The notes under the pieces were generated by a model. It searched no databases. It saw only the letters and a program-made list of their open reading frames with translations, and had not been told where the DNA came from. A stretch of DNA of 64,000 nt, taken from the NCBI RefSeq assembly GCF_021602025.1, contig NZ_BQHW01000001.1, positions 372,001 to 436,000 of the forward strand, read 5' to 3'. Origin of the DNA: Pseudomonas ceruminis (GTDB lineage: Bacteria; Pseudomonadota; Gammaproteobacteria; Pseudomonadales; Pseudomonadaceae). Shown in pieces: positions 37,747-47,365 of this stretch (within the stretch, counting starts at the first letter, position 1; the number at the start of each line of letters is the position of its first letter). The translations under genes were made by a program, and so were the position numbers.

Positions 37747-38730
37747 TCAAGACACCTCAGCCTCACGCCCATGAGCATTAGCGCCCTGATGCACGGCCTG
37801 CCGCCGGATGCTTTGAGGGGGGTGCCCGATAACCCTGATAAAGGCTCTGCGCATCCGTTCAGGGTCCTTGAAGCCGACCGCGTGTGCTATCAGCTCGATG
37901 GGTTCTGCCCCGCGCTCGACACGCAGCCTTGCGGCCTCGACACGTAAACGTTCCACCGCTTTAGCCGGTGTTTCCCCCGTTTCCAGAAGAAAAGCTCGGC
38001 CGAACTGACGCAAGCTAAGGCAGGCAATTGACGCCAAGTGCTCAGTTGATAGTTGTTCGCTCAGATGCTCCCGCATGTAGGAAAGCACCTCTCTCATGCG
38101 GTCCGTCGTGGGCTCCATATCGGCCATGGCGGAAAATTGTGATTGCCCTCCGGGCCGCCGGTGGTACACGACCATGGCTCGGGCGACTTCATGGGAAACA
38201 GTACTTCCCAGATCCTCCTCGATCATGGCCAGCGCCAGATCGATGCCCGCTGAGATGCCAGCGGAGGTCCAGATCCCACCATCCTTTGTAAATATATGAT
38301 TGGGCTGCACCCGCACCTTGGGGAAGTTGCGCTGCAGTCGGGCGGTCTGCCTCCAGTGGGTTGTCGCCCGTCGACCGTCCAACAGTCCCGCCGACGCCAA
38401 TAGAAACGCACCAGTGCAAACACTCGCGATTCGCCGGGTACCTTTCGCGGCGGCATTGGCGAGGTGGTCCGACACCCGCGGGAGCTCATAGGGTTTGGAA
38501 AACGCCTTACCGCCGACCACGATCAACGTATCGTACGGGGTCGACCTGATCTTCTGACTCTTTACTTCCAGGCCAGACGAGCTCATCACAGGGCCGCCCG
38601 ACAAGGAAACCACCGAGCAACGGTAAGGATCGGGCGCTGCAATTTCTTTCGCTACTTCAAAAGCGCTCAGGGGCCCGCCCAGATCCAGAATCTGGAATTC
38701 GGGAAAGATCAGGAAAGCGATGTCGCGCAT
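37747..38730 (-). CDS. GlxA-type transcriptional regulator (DJ-1/PfpI + AraC)
   Basis: The 327-residue protein has an N-terminal DJ-1/PfpI-like domain (1-~175; IAFLIFPEFQILDLGGPLSA and the elbow IASVCTGAFLLASAGLLDG) and a C-terminal AraC domain with two helix-turn-helix units (~215-315). Members of this group usually activate neighbouring genes in response to a small metabolite. It is divergent from the MFS and RND efflux genes with 299 bases between, so it is the likely local regulator. It is the left border of the accessory-looking block after the 4.5S RNA gene. Confidence 0.88.
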   Translation of the reverse strand: MRDIAFLIFPEFQILDLGGPLSAFEVAKEIAAPDPYRCSVVSLSGGPVMSSSGLEVKSQKIRSTPYDTLIVVGGKAFSKPYELPRVSDHLANAAAKGTRRIASVCTGAFLLASAGLLDGRRATTHWRQTARLQRNFPKVRVQPNHIFTKDGGIWTSAGISAGIDLALAMIEEDLGSTVSHEVARAMVVYHRRPGGQSQFSAMADMEPTTDRMREVLSYMREHLSEQLSTEHLASIACLSLRQFGRAFLLETGETPAKAVERLRVEAARLRVERGAEPIELIAHAVGFKDPERMRRAFIRVIGHPPQSIRRQAVHQGANAHGREAEVS

Positions 38731-39029
38731 GGGGTTACCTTCTCGAAAAGCGTAGATCCTGCCCGGAATGTCCGTGTCCGTTCAGTGCCCTTTTGCCTGG
38801 TTTGTTACTGCCGGTTCCAAATGATGCAAGAAAAACTGAATGGCGGAAAGTACAAAAAACCCTCAAAAAACGTCACAGTCACTCTGGCTCAGGTTGATGG
38901 CCTGAAAGGAGGGAACTAAGTCCTTTCTCCCACCAAAAGCGACGTAGAAAATGCTCCGGATTTCAACAGGAGAGTCGTCATGGTTGTAAGGGCGCACAGC
39001 TTGAGCCGTCTTGCCTGGGGGCGGACACG
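38731..39029. other. Divergent regulator/MFS control region
   Basis: 299 bases, visibly more A/T-rich than the flanking core genes. It contains an A-rich stretch near 38820-38875 and a GAAAGGA/TCCTTTC hairpin (38904-38910 with 38921-38927). No clear repeated operator. A short frame ending at 38919 has no family character. Confidence 0.5.
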
Positions 39030-40277
39030 ATGAACACATCGAATTCATCGAGTGACAATCCAGCGTGTGGAAACGCGTCACGCCATTCGAACGTGGTCGT
39101 ACTGGCACTCGCCCAAGGACTATTCACGGCGGCCATTGCAATCGATCTCACATTGACCGGTTTAACTGGATATGAACTGGCGCCCGATAAATCCCTGGCG
39201 ACCTTGCCCTTTGCGCTGATCACCGTAGCGGGGGCGATAGCGACTTATTTCGCCTCTACCCTCATGCAGAAGGTGGGTAGACGGCGGGGGTTTGTGCTCG
39301 GGGCGCTTATCGGTTCGATCGGAGGATTGGTCTCCGTATGGGCGGTATTCCTGGGTTCTTTTTGGTTGTTTTGCATCGGGACCGCGGCTGTAGGGGTTTT
39401 TCAGGCGTTCGCCCAGTACTACCGGTTGGCGGCTACAGACTCGGAACCCAACGGTCGCAAGGCCCGCGCTATCTCGTTGGTGCTTGCAGGCGGCGTGATT
39501 GCCGCGTTGCTCGGGCCTTTGTTAGCGAGTTGGAGCACAGATTTGCTCCCTGCGTTGTTCGCAGGTTCGTACCTGATGGTAGGGCTACTAGGCCTGGCCT
39601 CTGCGGCATTGCTTTGGCTCGGGTACCGGGATGCGCCTCCAGAGCCATTGGTGTTGCCAGGCCACGAACAGTCTCCCCGTAAATTACGCACGATATTGAC
39701 GCAGCCTGTTTCATTGGCGGCACTCGCCAATAACGTTATCGGCGGCGTGGTGATGATGTTCATCATGACCGCTACCCCCCTGGCTGCGGTCGCCAATCAG
39801 CACTCGATCAGTGATGGCGCGAGCATTATTCAATGGCATTTAGTGGGTATGTATGCCCCCTCACTTTTTGCTGGGCGCCTGATAGCGCTATTGGGGCTGC
39901 CGCCTATTTTGTTTCTTGGCATGGCGCTGTGCGCAGCATGCGCAGTGATCGCGAATTTTTCGACTAGCTTGGTCGCGTTCTACATGGCCCTTCTGTGTTT
40001 AGGGGTCGGCTGGAACTTCATGTTTGTGGGCGGCACAACCTTGCTGACTTCCTCATACGCTGCCTGTGAAAAGGCCAAGGTGCAGGGTGTTGCAGAGCTT
40101 TTTCAATATACGTTTACAGCATTCGCCACGTTAGCCGCCGGCCCGGTCTTGCAGCTAATGGGTTGGAAAAACATGAATGCAGTCGTCTTGCCGCTCATCG
40201 TTGTGTCTGCTGTTTTTACAGTGCGATGGATGCGTGCCGAGCGCAACGCGAAACCGCTCGTAGTGGAGAGTGCCTAG
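39030..40277 (+). CDS. MFS transporter
   Basis: The 415-residue protein has about 12 hydrophobic segments in two halves and the MFS loop between helices 2 and 3 (LMQKVGRRRGFVLGALIGSI). The middle loop is at ~205-220. Substrate is unknown; position before an RND pump and after a GlxA-type regulator suggests drug or metabolite export. The ribosome binding site is GGGGGCGGA. The RND adaptor gene follows after 103 bases. Confidence 0.85.
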   Translation: MNTSNSSSDNPACGNASRHSNVVVLALAQGLFTAAIAIDLTLTGLTGYELAPDKSLATLPFALITVAGAIATYFASTLMQKVGRRRGFVLGALIGSIGGLVSVWAVFLGSFWLFCIGTAAVGVFQAFAQYYRLAATDSEPNGRKARAISLVLAGGVIAALLGPLLASWSTDLLPALFAGSYLMVGLLGLASAALLWLGYRDAPPEPLVLPGHEQSPRKLRTILTQPVSLAALANNVIGGVVMMFIMTATPLAAVANQHSISDGASIIQWHLVGMYAPSLFAGRLIALLGLPPILFLGMALCAACAVIANFSTSLVAFYMALLCLGVGWNFMFVGGTTLLTSSYAACEKAKVQGVAELFQYTFTAFATLAAGPVLQLMGWKNMNAVVLPLIVVSAVFTVRWMRAERNAKPLVVESA

Positions 40278-40380
40278 GCGCTCAAAGCACGTCGAGGCTG
40301 AATACCTCACGGTCATTGGCTACTGCACCTCGACAGTTAAACAAGGGTTGGGCTGAGGCAGAATTAATTCCGGAGCAATT

Positions 40381-41556
40381 ATGAGTTCGAATTCAAAATC
40401 CCATGCCAGGCTGGCAGTTTATTCGGTAGGTTTTATTTTTATCTCAGGCATCATTGCCTATGGCGTTGTCGATCATTCAGCACGGGCGGTAGCACAGGAA
40501 GGCCCGTCACCCCTGCAGGAGGTCGATATCGCAGTCGTTAAAAAAGAAACAGTCACCGACTGGCAAGTCTATTCTGGCCGGTTGGCAGCAGTGGAAAAGG
40601 TTGAGGTCAGGCCGCTGGTTGCGGGAACCATTACGCTTGTCAACATACATGATGGGCAAATGGTTAAAAAAGGGGACACGCTATTTGTCATCGACCCACG
40701 TCCCTACCAGGCACAGGTCGAACGAGCCAAGGGCCAGGTTGCCGCCGCGCGGGCTCGCGCCGCATACACGAAAAGCGACTGGGAAAGGGCGCAGCGCCTC
40801 ATCGGCGAAAATGCAATCGCCAAACGTGACTACGACGAGAAAAACAATGCGGCCCTGGAGGCTAGCGCCAACCTTAAAACAGCTGAAGCGGCGCTGGATG
40901 CCGCTAAAATTGACCTCGGCCATACCCAGATAACCGCTCCAATTGCCGGCCGTGTATCGCGAGCGGAATTGACACTCGGCAATATTGTGAATGCCGGGGC
41001 AGGCGCCGCACCGCTGACCACTCTCGTTTCGGTCAACCCCATGTATGCGGAGTTCAATGCTGACGAGCAGACCTATCTCAAATACCTCAGTCGGCAGGGC
41101 CACAACGGTAACGTCCCCGTTGATCTGGGACTTGCAGATGAGACTGGGTACTCGCGCCGTGGCGTTATCCAATCCGTGGATAACCAACTCGATACGACAT
41201 CGGGCACCATTCGCATGCGGGCGCGGTTTGACAACTCGGATGGCAGTATGGTTCCGGGGTTATACGCGCGTGTAAAAGTTGGCGGCAGTGAACCGTACCC
41301 AGCCTTGCTCATTGATGACGCCGCTATTGGCACCGATCAGGACAAGCGGTTCGTCCTGGTTGTAGATAAGGATGACCACATCGCTTATCGCCCGGTGGCG
41401 CTGGGGAACCTGCAAGGCAACGAGCGGATTATTACGTCCGGGCTCGAAGAAGGCGAGCGGGTAGTGGTGGGTGGTATTCAGCGAGTTCGTCCAGGGGAGC
41501 AGGTATCAGGGAAGATAGTTTCCCGTGGTAGCGCACAGGCGAGCAACATTCATTGA
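40381..41556 (+). CDS. RND efflux periplasmic adaptor (MexE-like)
   Basis: The 391-residue membrane fusion protein has an N-terminal membrane anchor (~13-33), the lipoyl half-motifs (VEVRPLVAGTITLVNIHDGQ and the ITAPIAGRVSRAELTLGNIV region), a helical hairpin between them (~100-165), and beta-barrel domains (TTSGTIRMRARFDN). There is no lipobox. It would bridge the pump encoded next to the outer membrane channel. Closest recalled relatives are MexE-type adaptors. The gap to the pump gene is 142 bases. Confidence 0.93.
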   Translation: MSSNSKSHARLAVYSVGFIFISGIIAYGVVDHSARAVAQEGPSPLQEVDIAVVKKETVTDWQVYSGRLAAVEKVEVRPLVAGTITLVNIHDGQMVKKGDTLFVIDPRPYQAQVERAKGQVAAARARAAYTKSDWERAQRLIGENAIAKRDYDEKNNAALEASANLKTAEAALDAAKIDLGHTQITAPIAGRVSRAELTLGNIVNAGAGAAPLTTLVSVNPMYAEFNADEQTYLKYLSRQGHNGNVPVDLGLADETGYSRRGVIQSVDNQLDTTSGTIRMRARFDNSDGSMVPGLYARVKVGGSEPYPALLIDDAAIGTDQDKRFVLVVDKDDHIAYRPVALGNLQGNERIITSGLEEGERVVVGGIQRVRPGEQVSGKIVSRGSAQASNIH

Positions 41557-41698
41557 CCCCCGGTTTCATATTTACCCTGTCTCAACCCACCTGAGCGGGC
41601 TCGGTTGGCCAGCGAACGGGTGGTAACGCAGCGCTTTGTTTTCATTGTTGAAGTTCAAGCAGCGCTGAAAGTAGTAGCGCTCACTCAAAGAGTCACTC

Positions 41699-44600
41699 AT
41701 GAACATATCCAAGTTCTTCATTGATCGTCCGATCTTTGCGGGCGTACTTTCCGTGGTGATCCTGCTTGCAGGGTTGATCGCAATATTTCGATTGCCGATT
41801 GCCGAGTACCCGGAAGTCGTCCCACCTTCGGTCACGGTCAGTGTGCAGTACCCCGGGGCGAACCCAAAGGTCATTGCCGAAACCGTTGCTGCGCCGCTGG
41901 AGGAAAAGATCAACGGCGTTGAAAATATGTTGTATATGCAGTCCCAGGCAAACAGTGATGGCAACCTGACTATAACCGTAACGTTTGCGTTAGGAACCGA
42001 CCCTGACTTGGCGACCCAGTTGGTTCAGAACCGCGTCAACCAAGCATTGCCACGGTTGCCCGAAGAGGTTCAACGACTGGGTGTCACTACCCTCAAAAGC
42101 TCTTCTGCACTGGTGCTGTTCCTGCACCTGGTATCGCCGAATGATCGGTACGATACAACGTACTTGAGAAACTACGGTGTACGGAACGTCAAAACACGAT
42201 TTGAGCGAATATCCGGTGTTGGCCGTGTCGACATGTGGGGGTCGGGGGACTACGCAATGCGCGTATGGCTCGACCCGCAGAAGGTCGCACAGCGAAACCT
42301 CACCGCCACTGAGATCGTCACCTCCATCCAGGAGCAGAACATCCAGGTTGCCGCAGGAGCCGTCGGTGCTGCGCCTTCTTCGCCAGGTACTGCGGTCCAG
42401 TTGACAATCAATGCCCAGGGGCGCCTGAAGACGGTCGACGAGTTCCGTGACATCGTTCTTAAAACAGGCCCAAACGGTGCAGTGACTCATCTGCGAGATG
42501 TCGCCAGGGTGGAGCTTTCTGCGGCTGAATACGGTTTACGTGCGCTGCTGGACAACAAGCCCGCCGTGTCCCTTGCCGTCTACCAATTGCCTGGCGCTAA
42601 CGCACTTGAGATCTCCGATCAAATCCGCGCAACACTCAAGGAGCTCAGCGCTGACTTCCCTCCTGGCCTGGACTACAGGCTGATCTACGACCCCACGCGC
42701 TTCGTGAAGTCGAGCATTCAGGCGGTTATAGAAACACTGCTCGAAGCCATCGCACTGGTGGTTGTGGTCGTCATTGTGTTCCTCCAGTCATGGCGTACAG
42801 CGATCATCCCTTTGCTGGCCGTACCGGTATCAATCGTGGGTACCTTCGCGCTTTTGCTGGCCTTCGGTTTCTCGATCAATGCCCTGTCGCTTTTCGGAAT
42901 GGTGCTCGCTATTGGTATCGTCGTCGACGATGCCATCGTTGTGGTCGAAAACGTGGAAAGGAATATCGCCGGGGGACTGACGCCCAGAGCGGCCACGTAC
43001 AAAGCCATGCAGGAGGTCAGCGGCCCTATCATTGCAATCGCTCTCACGTTGGTCGCAGTGTTTGTGCCATTGGCATTCATGAGCGGCCTCACGGGGCAGT
43101 TCTATCAGCAGTTTGCGATGACCATTGCGATTTCGACGGTGATCTCAGCCTTTAACTCGCTCACCCTGTCTCCAGCCCTCAGTGCACTGCTTTTGCGTAG
43201 CCACGGTGCAAAGCAGGATGCGTTGACTCGAGGGATGAACAACGTACTGGGCGGCTTTTTTCGAGTATTCAACAAGGCTTTCAGTCGCGGTTCGGAGCAC
43301 TACTCGAAGGGTGTAACAGGCGTACTTAAACGCAAAGGCAGCATGCTGCTCGTTTATGTGGGGCTTCTGGGGCTCACAGTGGTCGTGGGCAATAGTGTGC
43401 CCGCAGGCTTCCTTCCGATGCAGGACAAGGAATACTTGGTCACCATCGCCCAGCTCCCCAATGGCGCCTCTCTTGACCGCACGGAAGAAGTGATTCGCCA
43501 GATGAGCGAAATCGTCATGCAGCAGCCGGGCGCAGCTCATGCAGTCGGGTTCCCTGGAATGTCCGTCAACGGATTCATGAACAGTTCCAGCGCAGGGATC
43601 GTCTTCGTCCCCCTCAAACCCCTGAGCGAGCGTACCGGCAAAGATGAGTCGGCCGCGGCCATCGTCGAGTCCCTCAACCAGAAGTTCGCCCTTATCAAAG
43701 GTGCCTACGTTGCAGCCTTTCCACCGCCGCCAATACTCGGCCTGGGCACACTGGGCGGCTTCAAGATGCAACTGGAGGACCAGGGTAGCCTGGGGTACGA
43801 GGCGCTCAACGACGCCGCTCAGGCATTCGTGGCCAAGGCGGCGGTTACCCCCGAGCTTGGTGGCTCACTGACCAACTATCAAATCAACTTCCCCCAGTTG
43901 AACGTTGAATTGGACCGAGTGAAAGCCAAGCAGCTGGGCGTGTCGGTTACCGATGTGTTCAAGACCATGCAGGTATACCTTGGCTCCTTGTACGTGAATG
44001 ACTTCAATAGTTTTGGCCGGGTGTACCAGGTACGTGTGCAGGCCGACGCACCGTTTCGTCAGCGCGCGGATGACATTCTTCAGCTGAAAACCAGAAACGA
44101 CCGTGGAGAAATGGTGCCTTTGTCTTCTCTGGTTCGCATCACCCCGACCTATGGGCCGGACATGGTGGTGCGATACAACGGCTATACAGCGGCAGATATC
44201 AACGGCGGCCCGGCGCCAGGCTATTCGTCCGGCCAGGCCCAGGTAGCAGCAGAACGCATTGCAGCCGAGGTATTGCCGCAAGGGGTAAAATTCGAGTGGA
44301 CTGACCTGACTTACCAGAAGGTGTTGGCAGGTAACGCCGGTATGTGGGTATTCCCAATCAGCGTGCTGCTCGTATTCCTCGTGCTGGCCGCACTCTACGA
44401 AAGCCTGACACTGCCTTTGGCAGTCATCCTGATCGTCCCCATGAGCATACTGTGCGCACTTACAGGGGTATGGCTCACGCAGGGGGACAACAACATCTTT
44501 ACCCAGATCGGGTTGATGGTCCTGGTCGCCCTGGCATCGAAGAACGCCATTTTGATAGTCGAGTTCGCCAGAGAGCTGGAGCACGACGGTTTTACGCCGT

Positions 44601-44884
44601 TGGAGGCCGCCATTGAAGCGAGCCGCCTGCGCCTGCGGCCGATTCTCATGACATCGATCGCCTTCATCATGGGGGTGGTTCCCCTGGTATTTTCCTCTGG
44701 CGCCGGCTCAGAAATGCGCCAGGCCATGGGCGTCTCGGTTTTCTTCGGCATGTTGGGCGTAACCCTGTTCGGCCTTGTCCTGACACCTGTCTTCTATGTG
44801 GTCCTGCGCACGTTGGCAGGCGGCAAAGTACATGTGGCTCAGAAAGACGCACCTCACCTGACAACGCAAGCATTGGACGCATGA
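41699..44884 (+). CDS. RND efflux pump, HAE1 family (MexF-like)
   Basis: The 1061-residue protein has the AcrB/MexF plan: first helix after NISKFFIDRPIFAGVLSVVI, two large periplasmic loops, and twelve helices. The proton-relay aspartates are D410-D411 in GIVVDDAIVVVENVERN, and the repeat-half lysine region is ALASKNAILIVEFAREL. Sequence such as EYPEVVPP, YPGANPKVIAETVAAPLE and NLTATEIVTSIQEQN follows MexF. It exports amphiphilic compounds with proton antiport. 13 bases separate it from the outer membrane gene. Confidence 0.95.
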   Translation: MNISKFFIDRPIFAGVLSVVILLAGLIAIFRLPIAEYPEVVPPSVTVSVQYPGANPKVIAETVAAPLEEKINGVENMLYMQSQANSDGNLTITVTFALGTDPDLATQLVQNRVNQALPRLPEEVQRLGVTTLKSSSALVLFLHLVSPNDRYDTTYLRNYGVRNVKTRFERISGVGRVDMWGSGDYAMRVWLDPQKVAQRNLTATEIVTSIQEQNIQVAAGAVGAAPSSPGTAVQLTINAQGRLKTVDEFRDIVLKTGPNGAVTHLRDVARVELSAAEYGLRALLDNKPAVSLAVYQLPGANALEISDQIRATLKELSADFPPGLDYRLIYDPTRFVKSSIQAVIETLLEAIALVVVVVIVFLQSWRTAIIPLLAVPVSIVGTFALLLAFGFSINALSLFGMVLAIGIVVDDAIVVVENVERNIAGGLTPRAATYKAMQEVSGPIIAIALTLVAVFVPLAFMSGLTGQFYQQFAMTIAISTVISAFNSLTLSPALSALLLRSHGAKQDALTRGMNNVLGGFFRVFNKAFSRGSEHYSKGVTGVLKRKGSMLLVYVGLLGLTVVVGNSVPAGFLPMQDKEYLVTIAQLPNGASLDRTEEVIRQMSEIVMQQPGAAHAVGFPGMSVNGFMNSSSAGIVFVPLKPLSERTGKDESAAAIVESLNQKFALIKGAYVAAFPPPPILGLGTLGGFKMQLEDQGSLGYEALNDAAQAFVAKAAVTPELGGSLTNYQINFPQLNVELDRVKAKQLGVSVTDVFKTMQVYLGSLYVNDFNSFGRVYQVRVQADAPFRQRADDILQLKTRNDRGEMVPLSSLVRITPTYGPDMVVRYNGYTAADINGGPAPGYSSGQAQVAAERIAAEVLPQGVKFEWTDLTYQKVLAGNAGMWVFPISVLLVFLVLAALYESLTLPLAVILIVPMSILCALTGVWLTQGDNNIFTQIGLMVLVALASKNAILIVEFARELEHDGFTPLEAAIEASRLRLRPILMTSIAFIMGVVPLVFSSGAGSEMRQAMGVSVFFGMLGVTLFGLVLTPVFYVVLRTLAGGKVHVAQKDAPHLTTQALDA

Positions 44885-44897
44885 TCGGAGCCACGCA

Positions 44898-46376
44898 ATG
44901 AGCCAACTACCCCAACTGTGCAGTTCAAGGCTGCTAATTGCCTCAGCGGTGCTAACGCTGCTGACAGCCTGCTCTGTGGAGCCGACATACTCCCGTCCTG
45001 ATGTGCCGACTCCGCAGGCCTTCAAGGAGGCCTCGGCGACCCGCAAGCAGGCACCGAGCGTCAACCGCAGCGCTTGGAAAAACGCTGAACCGGCGGAGGC
45101 CGAACACCGAGGGCAATGGTGGTTGGCGTTTGGCGATCCGGTGCTGAACGACCTTGAGCGGCAAGCCGCAGAGGCTAACCAGAACCTTAGGGCGGCTGCC
45201 GCACGGGTCCGGCAATCGAGAGCATTGACCCAGTCAGCCCGAGCGGGGTGGTTCCCGTCCATCGATGCAGGGTTTGGTGCTACGCGTGAACGCAGCTCTC
45301 CAGCCTCACAGTCGTTGTCCGACGATGCACGTGGGTCGGCGCAGACGCTTTGGCGGGCGCAGGCGACCGCTTCCTATGAGGTAGACCTGTTCGGCAGGGT
45401 GGATTCACACGTGAATGTCGCGCTGGCTGATCAAGCCCAGAACGAGGCGCTTTATCATTCTGTGCTGCTAACCCTGCAGGCTGACGTGGCCAAGCAATAT
45501 TTCGAACTGCGTGAGTACGACAATCAACTTCGATTGTTTCGGCGCACAGTCACCTTGCGTGAAAACACCCTGAAGTTGGTAGAGGGGCGGTTCAAGGAAG
45601 GCGACATAAACGAACTTGACTTGTCCCGGGCGCGCAACGAGTTAGCGAGCGCGAGGGCGAACTCGGTAGGGGTCGCACGGCTTCGGGCAACCTCAGAGCA
45701 CAGCCTTGCGGTGTTGCTGGGTAAAGCGCCTGCCGACTTCAAATTCCCTGAGTCGCCGATAGAGCCCATCGAGACTCAGGTGCCTGTCGGACTACCATCA
45801 GCTCTGCTAGAACGCCGTCCCGATATTGCCGCTGCCGAAAAAGCCATGGCGGCGGCCAATGCCCAGATCGGGCTGGCAAGGTCAGCATTCTTCCCGCGGC
45901 TTGATCTGAATGCCGCCGCCGGATTCGAGGCGTCGTCACTGGGGAATCTGTTCGACTGGTCAACGCGGTCTTTTCTATTAGGTCCACTTACCGGAACTGC
46001 CCTGACCTTGCCACTCTTTGATGGTGGTCGCAGAAAAGCAGGCCTTGCCTCTGCGCGGGCTCGATACGACGAGCAGGTTGCCAAGTATCGGGAACAGGTA
46101 CTGGTGGCATTCAGAGAGGTAGAGGACAACCTCGCGGATCTGAGGTTGCTCAGTGATCAGAAGCGTAACCAACGCGATGCGGTTGCAGCGTCAATACGTA
46201 CAGAACGCCTTTCCAGGACTCAGTATGAAGAGGGGCAGATCAGCTATCTGGACGTTATCGATGCTCAGCGTCAGGTCTTGCAAACCGAGCTGCAACTGAG
46301 CCGCCTGACCGGCACGCAGGCCATTGCCACAGTGAACCTGGTCAGAGCGTTGGGAGGTGGGTGGGACCGGCCCTGA
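44898..46376 (+). CDS. RND outer membrane channel lipoprotein (OprN/OprM-like)
   Basis: The 492-residue NodT-type protein has a signal peptide with lipobox LTAC (lipidated Cys at 25), followed by SVEPTYSRPDVPTP, and the duplicated OEP repeats (EVDLFGRVDSHVN; LPSALLERRPDIAAAEKAM; ATASYE). It forms the TolC-like exit duct of the pump. It starts right after the pump gene, and its 201-base downstream gap separates it from the SDR gene. Confidence 0.94.
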   Translation: MSQLPQLCSSRLLIASAVLTLLTACSVEPTYSRPDVPTPQAFKEASATRKQAPSVNRSAWKNAEPAEAEHRGQWWLAFGDPVLNDLERQAAEANQNLRAAAARVRQSRALTQSARAGWFPSIDAGFGATRERSSPASQSLSDDARGSAQTLWRAQATASYEVDLFGRVDSHVNVALADQAQNEALYHSVLLTLQADVAKQYFELREYDNQLRLFRRTVTLRENTLKLVEGRFKEGDINELDLSRARNELASARANSVGVARLRATSEHSLAVLLGKAPADFKFPESPIEPIETQVPVGLPSALLERRPDIAAAEKAMAAANAQIGLARSAFFPRLDLNAAAGFEASSLGNLFDWSTRSFLLGPLTGTALTLPLFDGGRRKAGLASARARYDEQVAKYREQVLVAFREVEDNLADLRLLSDQKRNQRDAVAASIRTERLSRTQYEEGQISYLDVIDAQRQVLQTELQLSRLTGTQAIATVNLVRALGGGWDRP

Positions 46377-46577
46377 TATTGCCTCCGGCGGGCCGTTGGC
46401 GGCCATGCACGGGCATTGCCATCCTGTGACGGGTAACGAGGGAAATATGTCGTTTCCGCCACAGGTCGTCCGACTTAGAGTTAACAGCCATGGCGCCTCC
46501 GACACGTGAGGTTCGTCGCCTTCTTGACCTAGATCGCTGAGTCGTCCACGCGAAACTTTTACCAGGTAAATGCAGGT

Positions 46578-47309
46578 ATGAGCGAAAAGACACTGCTGTT
46601 GACCGGTGCCAGTCGTGGCATTGGCCATGCCACCGTCAAACACTTCCACGCCGCTGGGTGGAGGATCTTCACCGCGTCTCGCCAGGATTGGGCTGCTGAA
46701 TGCCCGTGGGCCGAGGGTTTGCTCAACCACTTTCATCTTGATCTGGAGGATATCGACAGCGTCAACGACAGCCTGGCAGTCATCAAAGCTAAACTGGGTG
46801 GGCGCCTGGATGCATTGGTAAACAATGCCGGGATTTCACCCAAGGGGCCTGAGGGGGCGCGCCTTGGTGTACTGCAGTCCGACTATGCAACCTGGATCAA
46901 GGTCTTCAATGTCAACCTGTTTTCCACGGCCCTGCTTGCCCGCGGGCTGTTTGAGGAGTTGAGCGCTGCAAAAGGCAGCATCATCAACGTGACCTCTATT
47001 GCCGGGTCCCGGGTGCACCCGTTTGCAGGTGTTGCCTATTCCACATCCAAAGCTGCACTGTGCGCCCTGACTCGCGAAATGGCCTTTGATTTTGGCCGGC
47101 AGGGCATAAGGGTCAACGCGATCGCCCCTGGGGAAATCGAAACCTCGATACTGTCCGAAGGCACTGCGGATATCGTCGAGCGTCTGGTGCCGATGAGCCG
47201 GCTGGGCAAACCTGAAGAAGTTGCTTCGCTCGTCTACTTCCTTTGCACAAGCGGTGCTTCTTATGTAAATGGCGCGGAAATTCATGTTAACGGTGGTCAG
47301 CATGTCTGA
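46578..47309 (+). CDS. Short-chain dehydrogenase/reductase
   Basis: The 243-residue classical SDR has TGASRGIG at 9-16, NNAG at 82-85, catalytic S140, Y154 and K158 (YSTSK), and the PG motif after the active site (NAIAPGEIETSIL). It uses NAD(P)H on an unknown alcohol or carbonyl. It is the last gene of the efflux block, on the same strand, after a 201-base gap that may hold its own promoter. By analogy with MexS beside MexEF-OprN, it could clear or modify a toxic substrate; this is inference. Confidence 0.9.
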   Translation: MSEKTLLLTGASRGIGHATVKHFHAAGWRIFTASRQDWAAECPWAEGLLNHFHLDLEDIDSVNDSLAVIKAKLGGRLDALVNNAGISPKGPEGARLGVLQSDYATWIKVFNVNLFSTALLARGLFEELSAAKGSIINVTSIAGSRVHPFAGVAYSTSKAALCALTREMAFDFGRQGIRVNAIAPGEIETSILSEGTADIVERLVPMSRLGKPEEVASLVYFLCTSGASYVNGAEIHVNGGQHV

Positions 47310-47365
47310 CTCCGCACCCTGTCGACACCTCTTTGATTGTCCTACATCTCAAGGCGGGGCCCCGA

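Noticed and set aside
38464-38919. Open frame between the GlxA-type regulator and the MFS gene
   Set aside because: Most of it is antisense to the regulator; the remaining ~33 codons lack a clear start signal and any family resemblance.
40291-40334. GTCGAGG...CCTCGAC inverted repeat between the MFS and adaptor genes
   Set aside because: Seven-base arms 30 bases apart are expected by chance, and no second copy was seen in the block.
37657-47365. Attachment-site duplication flanking the efflux block
   Set aside because: Comparing the sequence after ffs with that after the SDR gene gave only chance 8-base matches; no integrase or direct repeat is present.
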